Assembly (NCBI GenBank): GCA_028826165.1
Contig: JAPDFW010000103.1
Span: 759,501 to 823,500, forward strand
Length of the DNA: 64,000 bases
Direction: 5' to 3'
Source: Anaeramoeba ignava
Taxonomy: Eukaryota > Metamonada > Anaeramoebidae
Shown here piece by piece: positions 34,561 through 44,973 of this stretch. The notes under the pieces were generated by a model. It searched no databases, was not told where the DNA came from, and saw only the letters and a list, made by a program, of their open reading frames with translations. Numbering within the stretch: the stretch's first letter is position 1; every line of letters begins with the position of its first letter. Made by a program: the position numbers and the translations under genes.

Positions 34561-36060
34561 TAAAATTTTTAATTTTTAATTTTATTTTTAATATATTTTA
34601 TTATAATTAAAATTGAAATAATAAATAATCAAAAATATTAATATAATAAATAAAAAAATATTATATTAAATTAAAATAAAAAATAAATTTAAATTAAATT
34701 ATTATTAAATATTATTAAAATTAAATATTTATCTTTATTAAAATATTTATTCCACTTTTTTTTAATATATTTTATTATAATTAAAATTGAAATAATAAAT
34801 AATCAAAAATATTAATATAATAAATAAAAATATTATATTAAATTAAAATAAAATCAATTTAAATTAAATTATTATTAAATATTATTAAAATTAAATATTT
34901 ATCTTTATTAAAAATATTTATTCCACTTTTTAATATAATTTTAAAATTAAAATTGAATAAAATAAATAATTAAAAATATTAATTTAATAAATAAAAATAT
35001 TAAATTAAAATAAAATAAATCTAAATTAAATTATTAAATTATTAAAATTAATTTATATATTTATTAAAATATTTATTCCACTTTTTTAATATATTTTATT
35101 ATAATTAAAATTGAATAATAAATAATTAAAAATATTAATATAATAAATAAAAATATATATTAAATTAAAATAAAATAAATTTAAATTAAATTATTATTAA
35201 ATATTATTAAAATTAAATATTTATATTTATTAAAATATTTATTCCACTTTTTAATATATTTTATTATAATTAAAATTGGAATAATAAATAATCAAAAATA
35301 TTAATATAATAAATAAAAATATATAAAATAAAAAAAATCAATTTAAATTAAATTATTAATAAATATTATTAAAATTAAAACATATATATTTATTAAAATA
35401 TTTATTCAACTTTTTAATATATTTTATTATAATTAAAATTGAAATAATAAATAATCAAAAATATTAATATAATAAATAAAAATATTATATTAAATTAAAA
35501 TAAAATAAATTTAAATTAAATTATTATTAATTATTATTAAAATTAAATATTTATATTTATTAAAAATATTTATTCCACTTTTTAATATATTTTATTATAA
35601 TTAAAATTGGAATAATAAATAATCAAAAATATTAATTTAATAAATAAAAATATTATATTAAATTAAAACAAATTTAAATTAAATTATTATTAAATATTAT
35701 TAAAATTAAATATTTATATTTATTAAAATATTTATTCCACTTTTTTAATTTTATTATAATTAAAATTGAAATAATAAATAATTAAAAATATTAATTTATA
35801 ATAAATAAAAATATTATTTCAAATTAAAATAAAATAAATTTAAATTAAATTATTATTAAATATTATTAAAATTAAATATTTATATTTATTAAAATATTTA
35901 TTCCACTTTTTAATATATTTTATTATAATTAAAATTGAAATAATAAATAATTAAAAATATTAATATAATAAATAAAAATATTATATCAAATTAAATTAAA
36001 ATAGATTTAAATTAAATTATTATTAAATATTATTAAAATTAAATATATCTTTATTAAAAT
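34560..36060. repeat. ~165-bp satellite, about nine units
   Basis: The marker TTTAATATATTTTATTATAA followed by TTAAAATTGAAATAATAAA recurs near 34587, 34765, 34932, 35087, 35250, 35415, 35580, 35745 and 35908. Most units carry AATATTTATTCCACTTTTT just before it. No coding potential is seen. Confidence 0.93.
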
Positions 36061-36069
36061 ATTTCAATT

Positions 36070-36515
36070 TTCTTTCAATTTTATTAAATTATTGAGAATA
36101 GTTTTATATTATTTTTAAATAAAGAAATATTAATTAAATATATAAAATAGAATTAATTTTAAATTTAATTGTTTAATATTCCTTATTCTATTTTTGAAAT
36201 AAATTAATTAAAATATTTTATTTATTTTATTAAAATTATTGGGGATAATTTTATATTATTTTAAATAAAAGAAATATTAATAAAATATATAAAATATAAT
36301 TAATTTTAAATTTGAATTATTTAACATTCTTTATTCCATTTTTGAAATAAATTAATGAAAAGATTTTATTAATTTTATTAAATTATTGGGAATAATTTTA
36401 TATTATTTTAAATAAAGAAATATTAATAAAATATATAAAATAGAATTAATTTTAAATTTAATTGTTTAATATTCCTTATTCTATTTTTGAAATAAATTAA
36501 TGAAAAAGATTTTAT
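36070..36515. repeat. ~148-bp satellite, three units
   Basis: The marker ATAATTTTATATTATTTTAA (first unit with ATAGTTTTATATTATTTTTA) recurs near 36098, 36246 and 36393. Each unit ends with TATTC(C/T)ATTTTTGAAATAAATT. The family is distinct from the preceding satellite. Confidence 0.88.
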
Positions 36516-36524
36516 TATTGAAAG

Positions 36525-36895
36525 AAAAGAAAAACAATATAAATTTCTTAAATTAATATTAATAATGAGAAGTGAATTATATCAGGAAATAACAAAAACT
36601 TCAAATAAAAAATTATAGTGAATTAAGTAATAAATCATTCCAAAATTCATTTATTCAAATCAAAAAGAAAAAATTCAAAATCAAGAAAATTGATGAAATT
36701 CAAATTGGAATTGATTATTTTCAATTAAATCAAAATTAAAATCAAAATTAAAATGAAAATAAAAATCAAAATCAAAATCAAAATTAAAATTAAAATTAAA
36801 ATCAAAATCAAAATCAAAATCAAAATCAAAGATGAAATCAAAAAAGAAAGAAATGAATTTTTATTGATTATTTGATGAAGAAATCAAAAAAAAAA
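36525..36895 (+). pseudogene. Possible decayed coding fragment with hexamer tail
   Basis: Short runs look protein-like (IKKIDEIQIGIDYFQLNQN at about 36670-36735; MRSELYQEITKTSNKKL at about 36565) but are separated by stops. They lead into a CAAAAT/TAAAAT hexamer run with several TAA codons where CAA would give Gln. No family is recognised. It could equally be non-coding sequence. Confidence 0.22.
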
Positions 36896-36907
36896 TGGAA
36901 AATGATT

Positions 36908-37639
36908 TCAATGGAATTTTTTCTTCAATTTTGCCAATTTAATGTTTTCAAAAAAAGGATGAAAATCAGAAGAATCCAAACCAAGAGAGCACCACAAATC
37001 CTGATTAAAAACAACATTACATTCTTGGGAAGGGGAAATTGAGTATCTAAGAAAATCCGGATCATTCCAAGGACCAAAAGGGGTTGAAGTATTAGAGCAA
37101 TTTTGGGAACCTGAATAAATTCTTTCCCAAAGAAAAACATAAGAATCAAAATCAGGTAAAGCAGAATTATTAGTGATTTTAGTCCAAGAAATCTTATCAG
37201 TGTATATTCCAACAAAAGTATTAGCATAAGCCCAAGTATCATCTAATAAAGTTGTGATAAATTGGATATTTTCAGAAAAATTTTGAGACCAATTATTTTG
37301 AGAATCAAAAGTGACATTGTAAAAAACAAAAGGAAGAAGTGAAGAATAAGGCATTAAAACATCAAGAATAGGTTTGATTTGATCCAAAACGGGAAGATTG
37401 ATTGATGGAGTTATGTAGATTCCAATAAACATCATTTCGCTTGAGTTTATTTGATCTAAATTGTAAGCTAAATTTGGATCAACTTTCCCATTTCCTCCGC
37501 CAATTATTATTGTTGAATTTGTGTAATTTGTTAAACAATTGAATTGAGTTTCATCTATTTTGTTTGATGTATCAATTGTTAAATGATAAAGAAATGCAAT
37601 TTGGATTTGAATTAATAAAATGAAAATGTATGAAAACAT
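36908..37639 (-). CDS. Secreted GH25-like (lysozyme-type) protein
   Basis: A single exon of 243 residues from ATG 37639 to TGA. It opens with a hydrophobic signal peptide (MFSYIFILLIQIQIAFLYHL). Several features recall the eukaryotic GH25 lysozyme family found in nematodes and amoebae: IDTSNKIDETQFNCL after the signal, IIGGGNGKVDPNLAYNLDQI, FVGIYTDKISWTKI near the middle, and FGPWNDPDFLRYSISPSQEC near the end, where the family has FGGWxxPxxKQY. GH25 enzymes cleave peptidoglycan. The DxE catalytic segment usually written WLDIE aligns with PFVFYNVTF here, so catalysis is in doubt. Many N-glycosylation sequons (NYT, NST, NSS, NVT, NWS, NFS, NCS) fit secretion. The family call is moderate. Confidence 0.6.
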   Translation of the reverse strand: MFSYIFILLIQIQIAFLYHLTIDTSNKIDETQFNCLTNYTNSTIIIGGGNGKVDPNLAYNLDQINSSEMMFIGIYITPSINLPVLDQIKPILDVLMPYSSLLPFVFYNVTFDSQNNWSQNFSENIQFITTLLDDTWAYANTFVGIYTDKISWTKITNNSALPDFDSYVFLWERIYSGSQNCSNTSTPFGPWNDPDFLRYSISPSQECNVVFNQDLWCSLGLDSSDFHPFFENIKLAKLKKKFH

Positions 37640-37798
37640 TTTTTGAAATTTTTAAAAAAAGAAAAATAAAATCTAAAAATGAAAATTTTAATTTAAATTT
37701 TAATTTGTTTTTTTTTGCTTTATTCTTTTTTTAAAAATTAAAATAAAACCAATTTAGGGGTCAAAATTTGAAATTAAATTTGAAATTAAATTTGAAAT

Positions 37799-37832
37799 TT
37801 TTTTTTCATTTTTTTTCATTTTTTTTCTTTTA
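37799..37832 (+). promoter_or_regulatory. T-tract/CATTTTTTT element before the OTU gene
   Basis: Two copies of CATTTTTTTT in poly-T end eight bases before the ATG at 37840. It shares the 200-bp divergent gap with the GH25-like gene. Confidence 0.4.
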
Positions 37833-37839
37833 TAAATAA

Positions 37840-39186
37840 ATGTTATCTCTTTCTAAAATTAAACAAAAACATAAAATTGAACAAAGAAATCTTACTAAAC
37901 AAATAAATCAAATGAAAAAAAAAGTTTCTGGAAAACAAAAAAAAACAATTCAAAATCAAATTGAAGAAATGAAGTTAAATTTAGAGCAAAAACAAAAAAA
38001 AGAATTAGAAGAATTTTATTCAACAAATCCAGAAGAAAATGAAAATGAAAATGAAAATGAAATTGAAAATGAAAATGAAAATCAAAATGAAAATGAAAAT
38101 CAAAATCAAAATCAAAATGAAAATCAAAATCAAAATCAAATTGAAAATGAAAATCAAATTGAAAACCAAAATCAAAATCAAAATCAAAATGAAAATCAAA
38201 ATCAAAATCAAATTGAAAATGAAAATCAAATTGAAAATGAAAATGAAAATCAAAATCAAAATCAAAATCGAAATCAAAATCGAAATAAAAATAAAAATCA
38301 AAATCAAAATGAAAATCAAAATGAAAATCAAAATCAAAATCAAAATCAAAATCAAAATCAAAATCAAAATCAAAATCAAAATCAAAATCAAAATCAAAAT
38401 CAAAATCAAAATCAAAATCAAAATCAAAATCAAAATCAAAATCAAAATCAAAATCAAAATCAAAATCAAAATCGAAATCGAAATCGAAATCGAAATAAAA
38501 ATAAAAATCGAAATCAAAATCAAAATCAAAATAAAAATAAAAATCAAAATCAAATTCAAAATCAAAATGAAAATGAAAATGAAAATCAACATTCTTTATA
38601 TAATGAATATCAAATTAATACAAGAAAAAATAGAAAACAAAAAAAACAACAACAAAAAAAAGAAAAAGAAAAAAAAGAATTAGAAGAAAGATTAAAAAAC
38701 GCAAAAGAAACACGAGGAGAACAAGAAACAAAAGCACTTTTAAATATTTTAAAGAAAGAAGGGATGAAAATCAAACAAATAACACCAGATGGAGATTGTT
38801 TATTTTCATCAATATCAGATCAATTAAAATATTATAACATTTCACAAAAAACAGCAGAAAAATTGAGACAAGAAACATCAGTATTTATGGGTAAAAACCC
38901 TGATTTATTTATGCCATTTATGCTCAATTCAAAAAATGAACCAATGAATAAAGAAGATTTTGAAAAATATTTATTAAAATTGAAAAAAACTAAAATGTGG
39001 GGTGGTCAAATGGAAGTTAAAGCATTGGCTTTGCTTCTCCAATGTGAAATTATTGTTTTTCAAGCAGATTCTCCTCAACAAGTTTATTCTGTTGAGAATA
39101 GTAAAGCTACTTTAAGAACTGCTTATCATAAATATTTATTATCAGCAGGTGGTCATTATAATTCCATTATTCCTTTAAAGAATTAA
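37840..39186 (+). CDS. OTU-domain deubiquitinase, OTUD6-like
   Basis: A single exon of 448 residues. The N-terminal ~60 residues (KIKQKHKIEQRNLTKQINQM, then KKVSGKQKKTIQNQIEEM) resemble the basic coiled-coil opening of OTUD6/OTU2 proteins. About 190 residues of Gln/Asn/Glu hexamer-coded repeat follow (38030-38590), then a Lys/Gln-rich linker. The C-terminal OTU cysteine protease domain has TPDGDCLFSSISDQL (catalytic Asp and Cys), MWGGQMEVKALALLLQCEII and the His in SAGGHYNSIIP. OTUD6 members cleave ubiquitin chains and act at ribosomes in other eukaryotes. The catalytic residues are all present. The repeat insertion is far longer than in typical family members. High confidence. Confidence 0.9.
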   Translation: MLSLSKIKQKHKIEQRNLTKQINQMKKKVSGKQKKTIQNQIEEMKLNLEQKQKKELEEFYSTNPEENENENENEIENENENQNENENQNQNQNENQNQNQIENENQIENQNQNQNQNENQNQNQIENENQIENENENQNQNQNRNQNRNKNKNQNQNENQNENQNQNQNQNQNQNQNQNQNQNQNQNQNQNQNQNQNQNQNQNQNQNQNQNRNRNRNRNKNKNRNQNQNQNKNKNQNQIQNQNENENENQHSLYNEYQINTRKNRKQKKQQQKKEKEKKELEERLKNAKETRGEQETKALLNILKKEGMKIKQITPDGDCLFSSISDQLKYYNISQKTAEKLRQETSVFMGKNPDLFMPFMLNSKNEPMNKEDFEKYLLKLKKTKMWGGQMEVKALALLLQCEIIVFQADSPQQVYSVENSKATLRTAYHKYLLSAGGHYNSIIPLKN

Positions 39187-39194
39187 TTTTTCAA

Positions 39195-40320
39195 TCAAAA
39201 TCAAATTTTAAATCAATTTTAAATCAATTTTATATCAATTTTAAATCAATTTTAAATCAATTTTAAATCAATTTTAAATCAATTTTAAATCAATTTTAAA
39301 TCAATTTTAAATCAATTTTAAATCAATTTTAAATCAATTTTAAATCAATTTTAAATCAATTTTAAATCAATTTTAAATCAATTTTAAATCAATTTTAAAT
39401 CAATTTTAAATCAATTTTAAATCAATTTTAAATCAATTTTTAAATCAATTTTAAATCAATTTTAAATCAATTTTAAATCAATTTTAAATCAATTTTTAAA
39501 TCAATTTTAAATCAATTTTAAATCAATTTTATATCAATTTTAAATCAATTTTAAATCAATTTTAAATCTTAAATTTTTAAATCAATTTTAAATCAATTTT
39601 AAATCAATTTTTTATATCAATTTTAAATCAATTTTAAATCAATTTTATATCAATTTTAAATCAATTTTAAATCAATTTTATATCAATTTTAAATCAATTT
39701 TATATCAATTTTAAATCAATTTTAAATCAATTTTAAATCAATTTTAAATCAATTTTAAATCAATTTTAAATCAATTTTAAATCAATTTTAAAATCAATTT
39801 TAAATCAATTTTAAATCAATTTTAAAATTTTTAAATCAATTTTAAATCAATTTCAAATCAATTTTATATCAATTTTTAAATCAATTTTAAATCAATTTTA
39901 AATCAATTTTAAATCAATTTTAAATCAATTTTAAATCAATTTTAAATCATCAATTTTATATCAATTTTAAATCAATTTTATATCAATTTTAAATCAATTT
40001 TATATCTATTTTATATCAATTTTAAATCAATTTTAAATCAATTTTATATCAATTTTAAATCAATTTTAAATCAATTTTATAATCAATTTTATATCAATTT
40101 TAAATCAATTTTAAATCAATTTTATCAATTTTAAATCAATTTTATATCAATTTTAAATCAATTTTAAATCAATTTTAAATCAATTTTAAATCAATTTTAA
40201 ATCAATTTTAAATCAATTTTAAATCAATTTTAAATCAATTTTAAATCTAAATTAAATCAATTTTAAATCAATTAAAATTTTAAATCAATTTTATAATTTT
40301 AAAATTTAAATCAAAAATCA
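39195..40320. repeat. 11-bp minisatellite (TTTTAAATCAA)n, about 100 units
   Basis: A strikingly regular 11-mer ATCAATTTTAA, with variants ATATCAATTTT, covers 1.1 kb directly after the OTU stop codon. Occasional one-base insertions interrupt it. No coding potential is seen. Confidence 0.95.
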
Positions 40321-40417
40321 ATTTTATTATCTTTAATTAAAAAAAAATTTTATTATCTTTAAAAAAGCAAAAAAAATTTTTCTTATTAAATTTAAATAAA
40401 CAAAAAAGCAAAAAAAA

Positions 40418-40464
40418 TTTTTTCATTTTTTTTTTCATTTTTTTTCAATTCTTTTTCATTTTTA
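40418..40464 (+). promoter_or_regulatory. T-tract/CATTTTT element before the SH3-RhoGAP gene
   Basis: Poly-T with CATTTTTT three times, 30-75 bases upstream of the ATG at 40496. Confidence 0.38.
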
Positions 40465-40495
40465 ATTTAATTTAATTTAAATTATTTTTTTTTAA

Positions 40496-43040
40496 ATGGC
40501 AAATTATTTTTGGGTCAAATCTGGTTATGATTATGATCCAACAGAAAAAGATGAAATAGCGATTAAAAAGGGTGATGTTATTTTAGTTAAAGCAGAACCA
40601 GAACCAGGATGGTATTATGGACTTTTAGATGGAGATACAGGGAAAGCTGGTCTTTTTCCTTCAAGTTATGTAACTATTTTAGAAACTGAAGAAAATAAAG
40701 AAAATTAAAGAAAATAAAGAAAATGAAGAAAATAAAGAAAATAAAGAAAATAAAGAAAATAAAGAAAATAAAGAAAATAAAGAAAATAAAGAAAATAAAG
40801 AAAATGTTCAAGAAAGAAGTAATAGAAGATCTATTGTGGAAAAAAGAAGAATGAATCTTCGAAAATCTGGGTAATTAAAAATTAAAAATTTAAAATTAAA
40901 AATAAAATTAAAATTAAAAATTAAAAATTAAAAAAATAAAATTAAAATTAAAAGAAAACAAAGTTCAGGAAAATGGAATCTTGATGAATTAGCAGTTCAA
41001 TTAAAACAAGAATTTAATGAAGATGTTGAAGAAACCAAAAATATTCCAAAACAAGAATTTGATTCAAATCAAAATCAAAATTAAAATCAAAATCAAAATC
41101 AAATTCAAAATCAAAATTTAAATAAAATTCAAAATAAAAATCAAATTCAAATTCAAAATCAAATTAATGATTTTAATTTCGATCATTCAAGAATATTAAA
41201 AGAAGGATACATTTCAAAAAGAAATTCTAAAACAAATAAATGGGAAAAAACATATTTAAAATTATTTCCTGAAACAATCGAATATTTTAAAACCAAAAAT
41301 GTATTTGTTTGTTTTTTAAAATATAAAATTCAAAAATTAAAAATTAAAAATATTTCAGTCAAAAAAATCAGAAGATTGGATCTTGCTTAATGAATCTTTA
41401 GCTGCAGGAATAACAAATGAAAAACTTGCTTTTTTAATTCAAACAACATCAAAACAATGGGAATTTAATCCAAATTCTATTGAAGAAAAAAATGAATGGT
41501 TACAAGAAATTATTAATCAAATATTATATTCTCAAGAACAAGTAAATTTATTATAAAAAAAAATAAGTGTTGAAATGATTTAATTCAAATATTTTTTTTT
41601 AGAAAGAAAAAAGACAAGTCATTTCTAAAGCTTTACATTCAATTCCAATTACTCATTCAGAAATTGAAACAAAACCTAAAAAAAAAAACAGAAAACAAAG
41701 AAGAGATAAAATCAAAAAAATTCTTTCTAATTTTTTCCAAACAAGACCTTCAAAGAATGTTTTAATTGATAAAAAAATATTAGCAGAAGGTAAAATTTTA
41801 AAAATGGAATATTTATAAATTTTGTGATTGAATTTCAAATTGAATTTTAATTTTATTTTTATTTTTGTTTTGAAGATTATCAAAATAATATTCCTGAAGG
41901 TGATCGTAAAATTTTACAAAAAAACCAGAAAAAAAATAAAGTTGATCCTAGTTTATTGAAAACAAGAATATTTGGAATTCCATTACAAGAAGTAATTGAG
42001 AAAGATGGAACTATTATTCCAAAAATTGTTCCGAAATGTTTAAAATATCTTGAAAAGCATCGTTAGTGAATTAATGAATTAATTAATTAATTATTTTTTG
42101 TGAATTAAATTATTTTTATTTTATATAATTTAATTGAAATAGTTCAAGAAGAAGGATTATTTAGAATATCTGGAAGAAAAGAAGAAATAGATCGTTATCG
42201 TAAAATTATTGATAGAGGTTGATTTTTTTTTAAAACAAAAATTTTCCAAAAAATTGAAATTGAAATTGAAAGGAAAAAAAATTTATATTCTTTTTTTTTT
42301 TTCACTTTTTTAAAAAAAAATAGGAAGAGAATATTCTTTTGATACTGAAAAAAATCCACATAATATTTCTGGTTTATTAAAACTTTTTTTTCAGAGAACT
42401 TGATGATACTTTTTTAACAGATGAATTATTTCATCAATTTATATCATCAGTTTGTAAATAATTTTAAATTTTAATTTTAAAATTCATTAATTTTAATTTT
42501 AATTTTAATTTAATTTTAATTTAATTTTAATTAATAGCGCTTCCTCTTTCTTCTTCTATTCCAAAAATTAGAGAACTTACTCTTCTTTTACCAAAATCAA
42601 ATTTTGAAACTTTAAAAATTTTAATGATTTTTCTTCAAAGAGTTGCAATTGAAGAAAATAAAATGACACCTAAAAATTTATCAATTATTTTTGGACCAAC
42701 AATTTGTAATGAAAAAAATCATACAGTTGATCCTTTTAAAATTTTAGGAGAGCAATCAAAATTAATTAGTTTAATGATAGAAAATGTAGAAGAAATTTTT
42801 CAAATTAAAAATGAAAATCAAATTAAAAATCAAAATCAAAATCAAGAAGAAAAAGTTTTATTTAAAGTAAAAGCAATATATGATTTAAAATCCGAAAATT
42901 CTGATTCTGATTTTCTTTCCTTTCATGTAGGAGATATTTTGAATGTTTATTCTGATAAAGAAGAAAATTGGTTTTATGGATCAAATTCAGATTCAAAACA
43001 AACTGGTTTTTTTCCAAAAAATTTTGTTGAAAAAATATAA
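40496..43040 (+). CDS. SH3-PH-RhoGAP-SH3 signalling protein (three frame lesions)
   Basis: Eight exons: 40496-40870, 40955-41300, 41359-41541, 41603-41789, 41876-42061, 42143-42217, 42324-42453 and 42538-43040. Domains in order: SH3 (KSGYDYDPTEKDEIAIKKGD, GWYYGLL, GLFPSSYV), an ENK-repeat linker, PH (ILKEGYISKRN, WEKTYLKLF, WEFNPNSIEEKNEWLQEI), RhoGAP (FGIPLQEVI, arginine finger in EEGLFRISGRKEEIDRY, NISGLLKLFF then RELDD, NKMTPKNLSIIFGPTI) and a second SH3 (KAIYDLKSENSDSDF, NWFYGSN, GFFPKNFV). It should switch off Rho/Rac-type GTPases at membranes or SH3-partner sites. As written the frame is broken by an extra T at ~40706 (AATTAAAG in an AATAAAG repeat), a TAA at ~41082 in a CAA-AAT run, and T8 for T7 at 42384-42391. 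Either a decayed gene or assembly indels. Domain calls are secure. Confidence 0.8.
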
Positions 43041-43110
43041 TCTCATAAAAAAAAATTTTCAAAATTCAAAAAAAATAATAAAAAAAAGATTATATTTTCA
43101 ATTTTCAATT

Positions 43111-43140
43111 TTCATTTTTTTCATTTTTTTCTTTTTTTAA
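43111..43140 (+). promoter_or_regulatory. T-tract/CATTTTT element before the PROPPIN gene
   Basis: CATTTTTTTCATTTTTTTC lies about 15-40 bases upstream of ATG 43154. The gap from the preceding gene is only 113 bp. Confidence 0.4.
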
Positions 43141-43153
43141 AAAAAAATATAAA

Positions 43154-44531
43154 ATGGATTTAAAAAAATTTGATAGAAAAAAAAAGAAAATTCATCCAAA
43201 ACTTCTTTATATGAATATTGATACACTTCATTCACAAATAATTATTGGAACAGAAAAAGGAATAAAACTATTTGTAAAAAATTAAAAATTTAAAATAAGA
43301 ATTTATAAAAAAAAATTTGATTTTTTTTTTCATTTAAGGATATAAAACCATTTAGTAAAGTTTTTTCTGTCAAAGGCACAACTTTTTCGATTGTAGAATT
43401 AATGTATTCTTCTTTTCTCTCTTTAGTGGTATTATTTTAATAAAATGAAAAACCAAAAATTATTGAAGAAAATAAAAATCAAATGAAAAAAAATGAAAAA
43501 AATGAAAAAAATTCAATTCAAAAAAAAATGAAAAAAATTCAATTCAAAAAAAAATGGGAAAATTAACAAATTTGAAACAATAAAACGGAAATAAACAAAA
43601 CATAAAACAACACAAACAAAATGAAATTGTGTGGGAAAATCAAATAAAACGATAATGAAAATGGAAATAAAAGGGACAAGGAGATCCACCAACTATGTCA
43701 CCAAGAAGAGTATTTTTTTACAATTACAAAGAAGACAAAAATTACGAAGGAATTATGCTTGAAGAAGGGATCATTTCCCTGAAGCAGAATAAAGAGCGCT
43801 TTGTAGTTATAACTTCGAAGAAAATTCATATTTACGAGTTGCCCGATTTGAAGAAGTTGGAGACATTAGATTGCTCAAATGAAAAAGGGCTTTGTGATTT
43901 ATCCAGAGAAAAAAGCATACTAGCATATCCTAGTGTTGAAAATGCGGGCAATTTGGAGCTTTATGATACTCTAGCAAGAAAGCCGATGAAAACAATCAAA
44001 TGTCATAAATCGGCAATTTCTTCAATTGCTTTTAATTCACAAGGAACACTTCTTGCAACAACTTCTGAAAAGGGAACAATTATCAGAATTTTCGATATGA
44101 ATCATCTCGAAAAACGCAAATATAAGTTCCGAAGAGGAACAACAAATGCGAAAATTTACAATATGGCGTTCTCATCAAAAAGTCGGTTTTTATGTTTGAC
44201 TTCAAATAGACCGACTGTTCATATTTTCAAGATTCCAATCAATGAAAAAGCTGATAAATCCACTCTTGATTCCATTATTTCAAACACTTTTGATTTGGGT
44301 CGTTCTTTTGCTAGTATTTCTATTAATTCTAATTCTCCTCATCTTTGTGGATTTCTTTTTTCTAATTTTGAATCTTTGGATAATGATTTTTTGAATGATA
44401 AATTTGAAAAGGATGAAGAGAATTCTGTTGTTCTTCTTTCAGCTGAAGGCATTGTTTATATTTATACTTTTGATCCTAAGAAAGGAGGCAAATGCAAATT
44501 GGAATCTCAAAATATGTTATTTAAGAAATGA
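43154..44531 (+). CDS. PROPPIN/WIPI-like phosphoinositide-binding protein (ATG18/HSV2 type)
   Basis: Three exons: 43154-43273, 43339-43428 and 43674-44531; the last join uses the acceptor AAAAG at 43673, giving LVGQGDPPTMSPRRVFFYNY, which matches the family's LVGGG...PPNKVxIWD segment. The product is a seven-blade WD-type propeller with CHKSAISSIAFNSQGTLLAT and EKGTIIRIFD, and then the diagnostic FRRGT (positions about 44128-44142), whose two arginines bind PI3P and PI(3,5)P2. It is closest to the short WIPI3/4-HSV2 group. These act in autophagosome formation and vacuole or endosome membrane control. The middle of exon 3 is richer in G+C than neighbouring genes. High confidence. Confidence 0.9.
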
Positions 44532-44574
44532 TTTTTTGAAATGAAATTTTTCATTTTTTTTTTTTTTCAATTCC

Positions 44575-44890
44575 AAATTTAAATGAATTTTCAAATCTTT
44601 TTTTAAATCTTTTTCAAATTATTTAAATTAATATTTTAATAATTAAATCAATTTTTAAATTAATATTTAAATTAATATTTAAATTAATATTTTAATTAAT
44701 ATTTAAATTAATATTTAAATCAATTTTTAAATTAATATTTTAATTAATATTTAAATTAATATTTAAATTAATATTTAAATTAATATTTTAATTAATATTT
44801 AAATTAATATTTAAATTAATAATTAAATTAATATTTTAATTTTTAAATTAATATTTAAATTAATATTTAAATCAATATTTTAATTAATTT
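44575..44890. repeat. (ATTTAAATTAAT)n repeat between convergent genes
   Basis: ATTTAAATTA and TTTTAATTA units fill the gap between the PROPPIN stop and the BTB gene stop (44974). No gene is seen in 44532-44973. Confidence 0.88.
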
Positions 44891-44973
44891 ATTTCCTTTT
44901 GTTCTTATAATTCTTTTTATTTTCTTTTTGAAAAAAAAAATTTTGTTGTTGTTGAAATTTTGAATAAAAGTAA

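Noticed and set aside
41075-41100. Non-standard genetic code with TAA as Gln
   Set aside because: TAA inside a CAA-AAT run hinted at this, but TAA ends ADA2, DCN1, MED14, OTU, TLDc and peroxiredoxin exactly where the families end, so the standard code holds.
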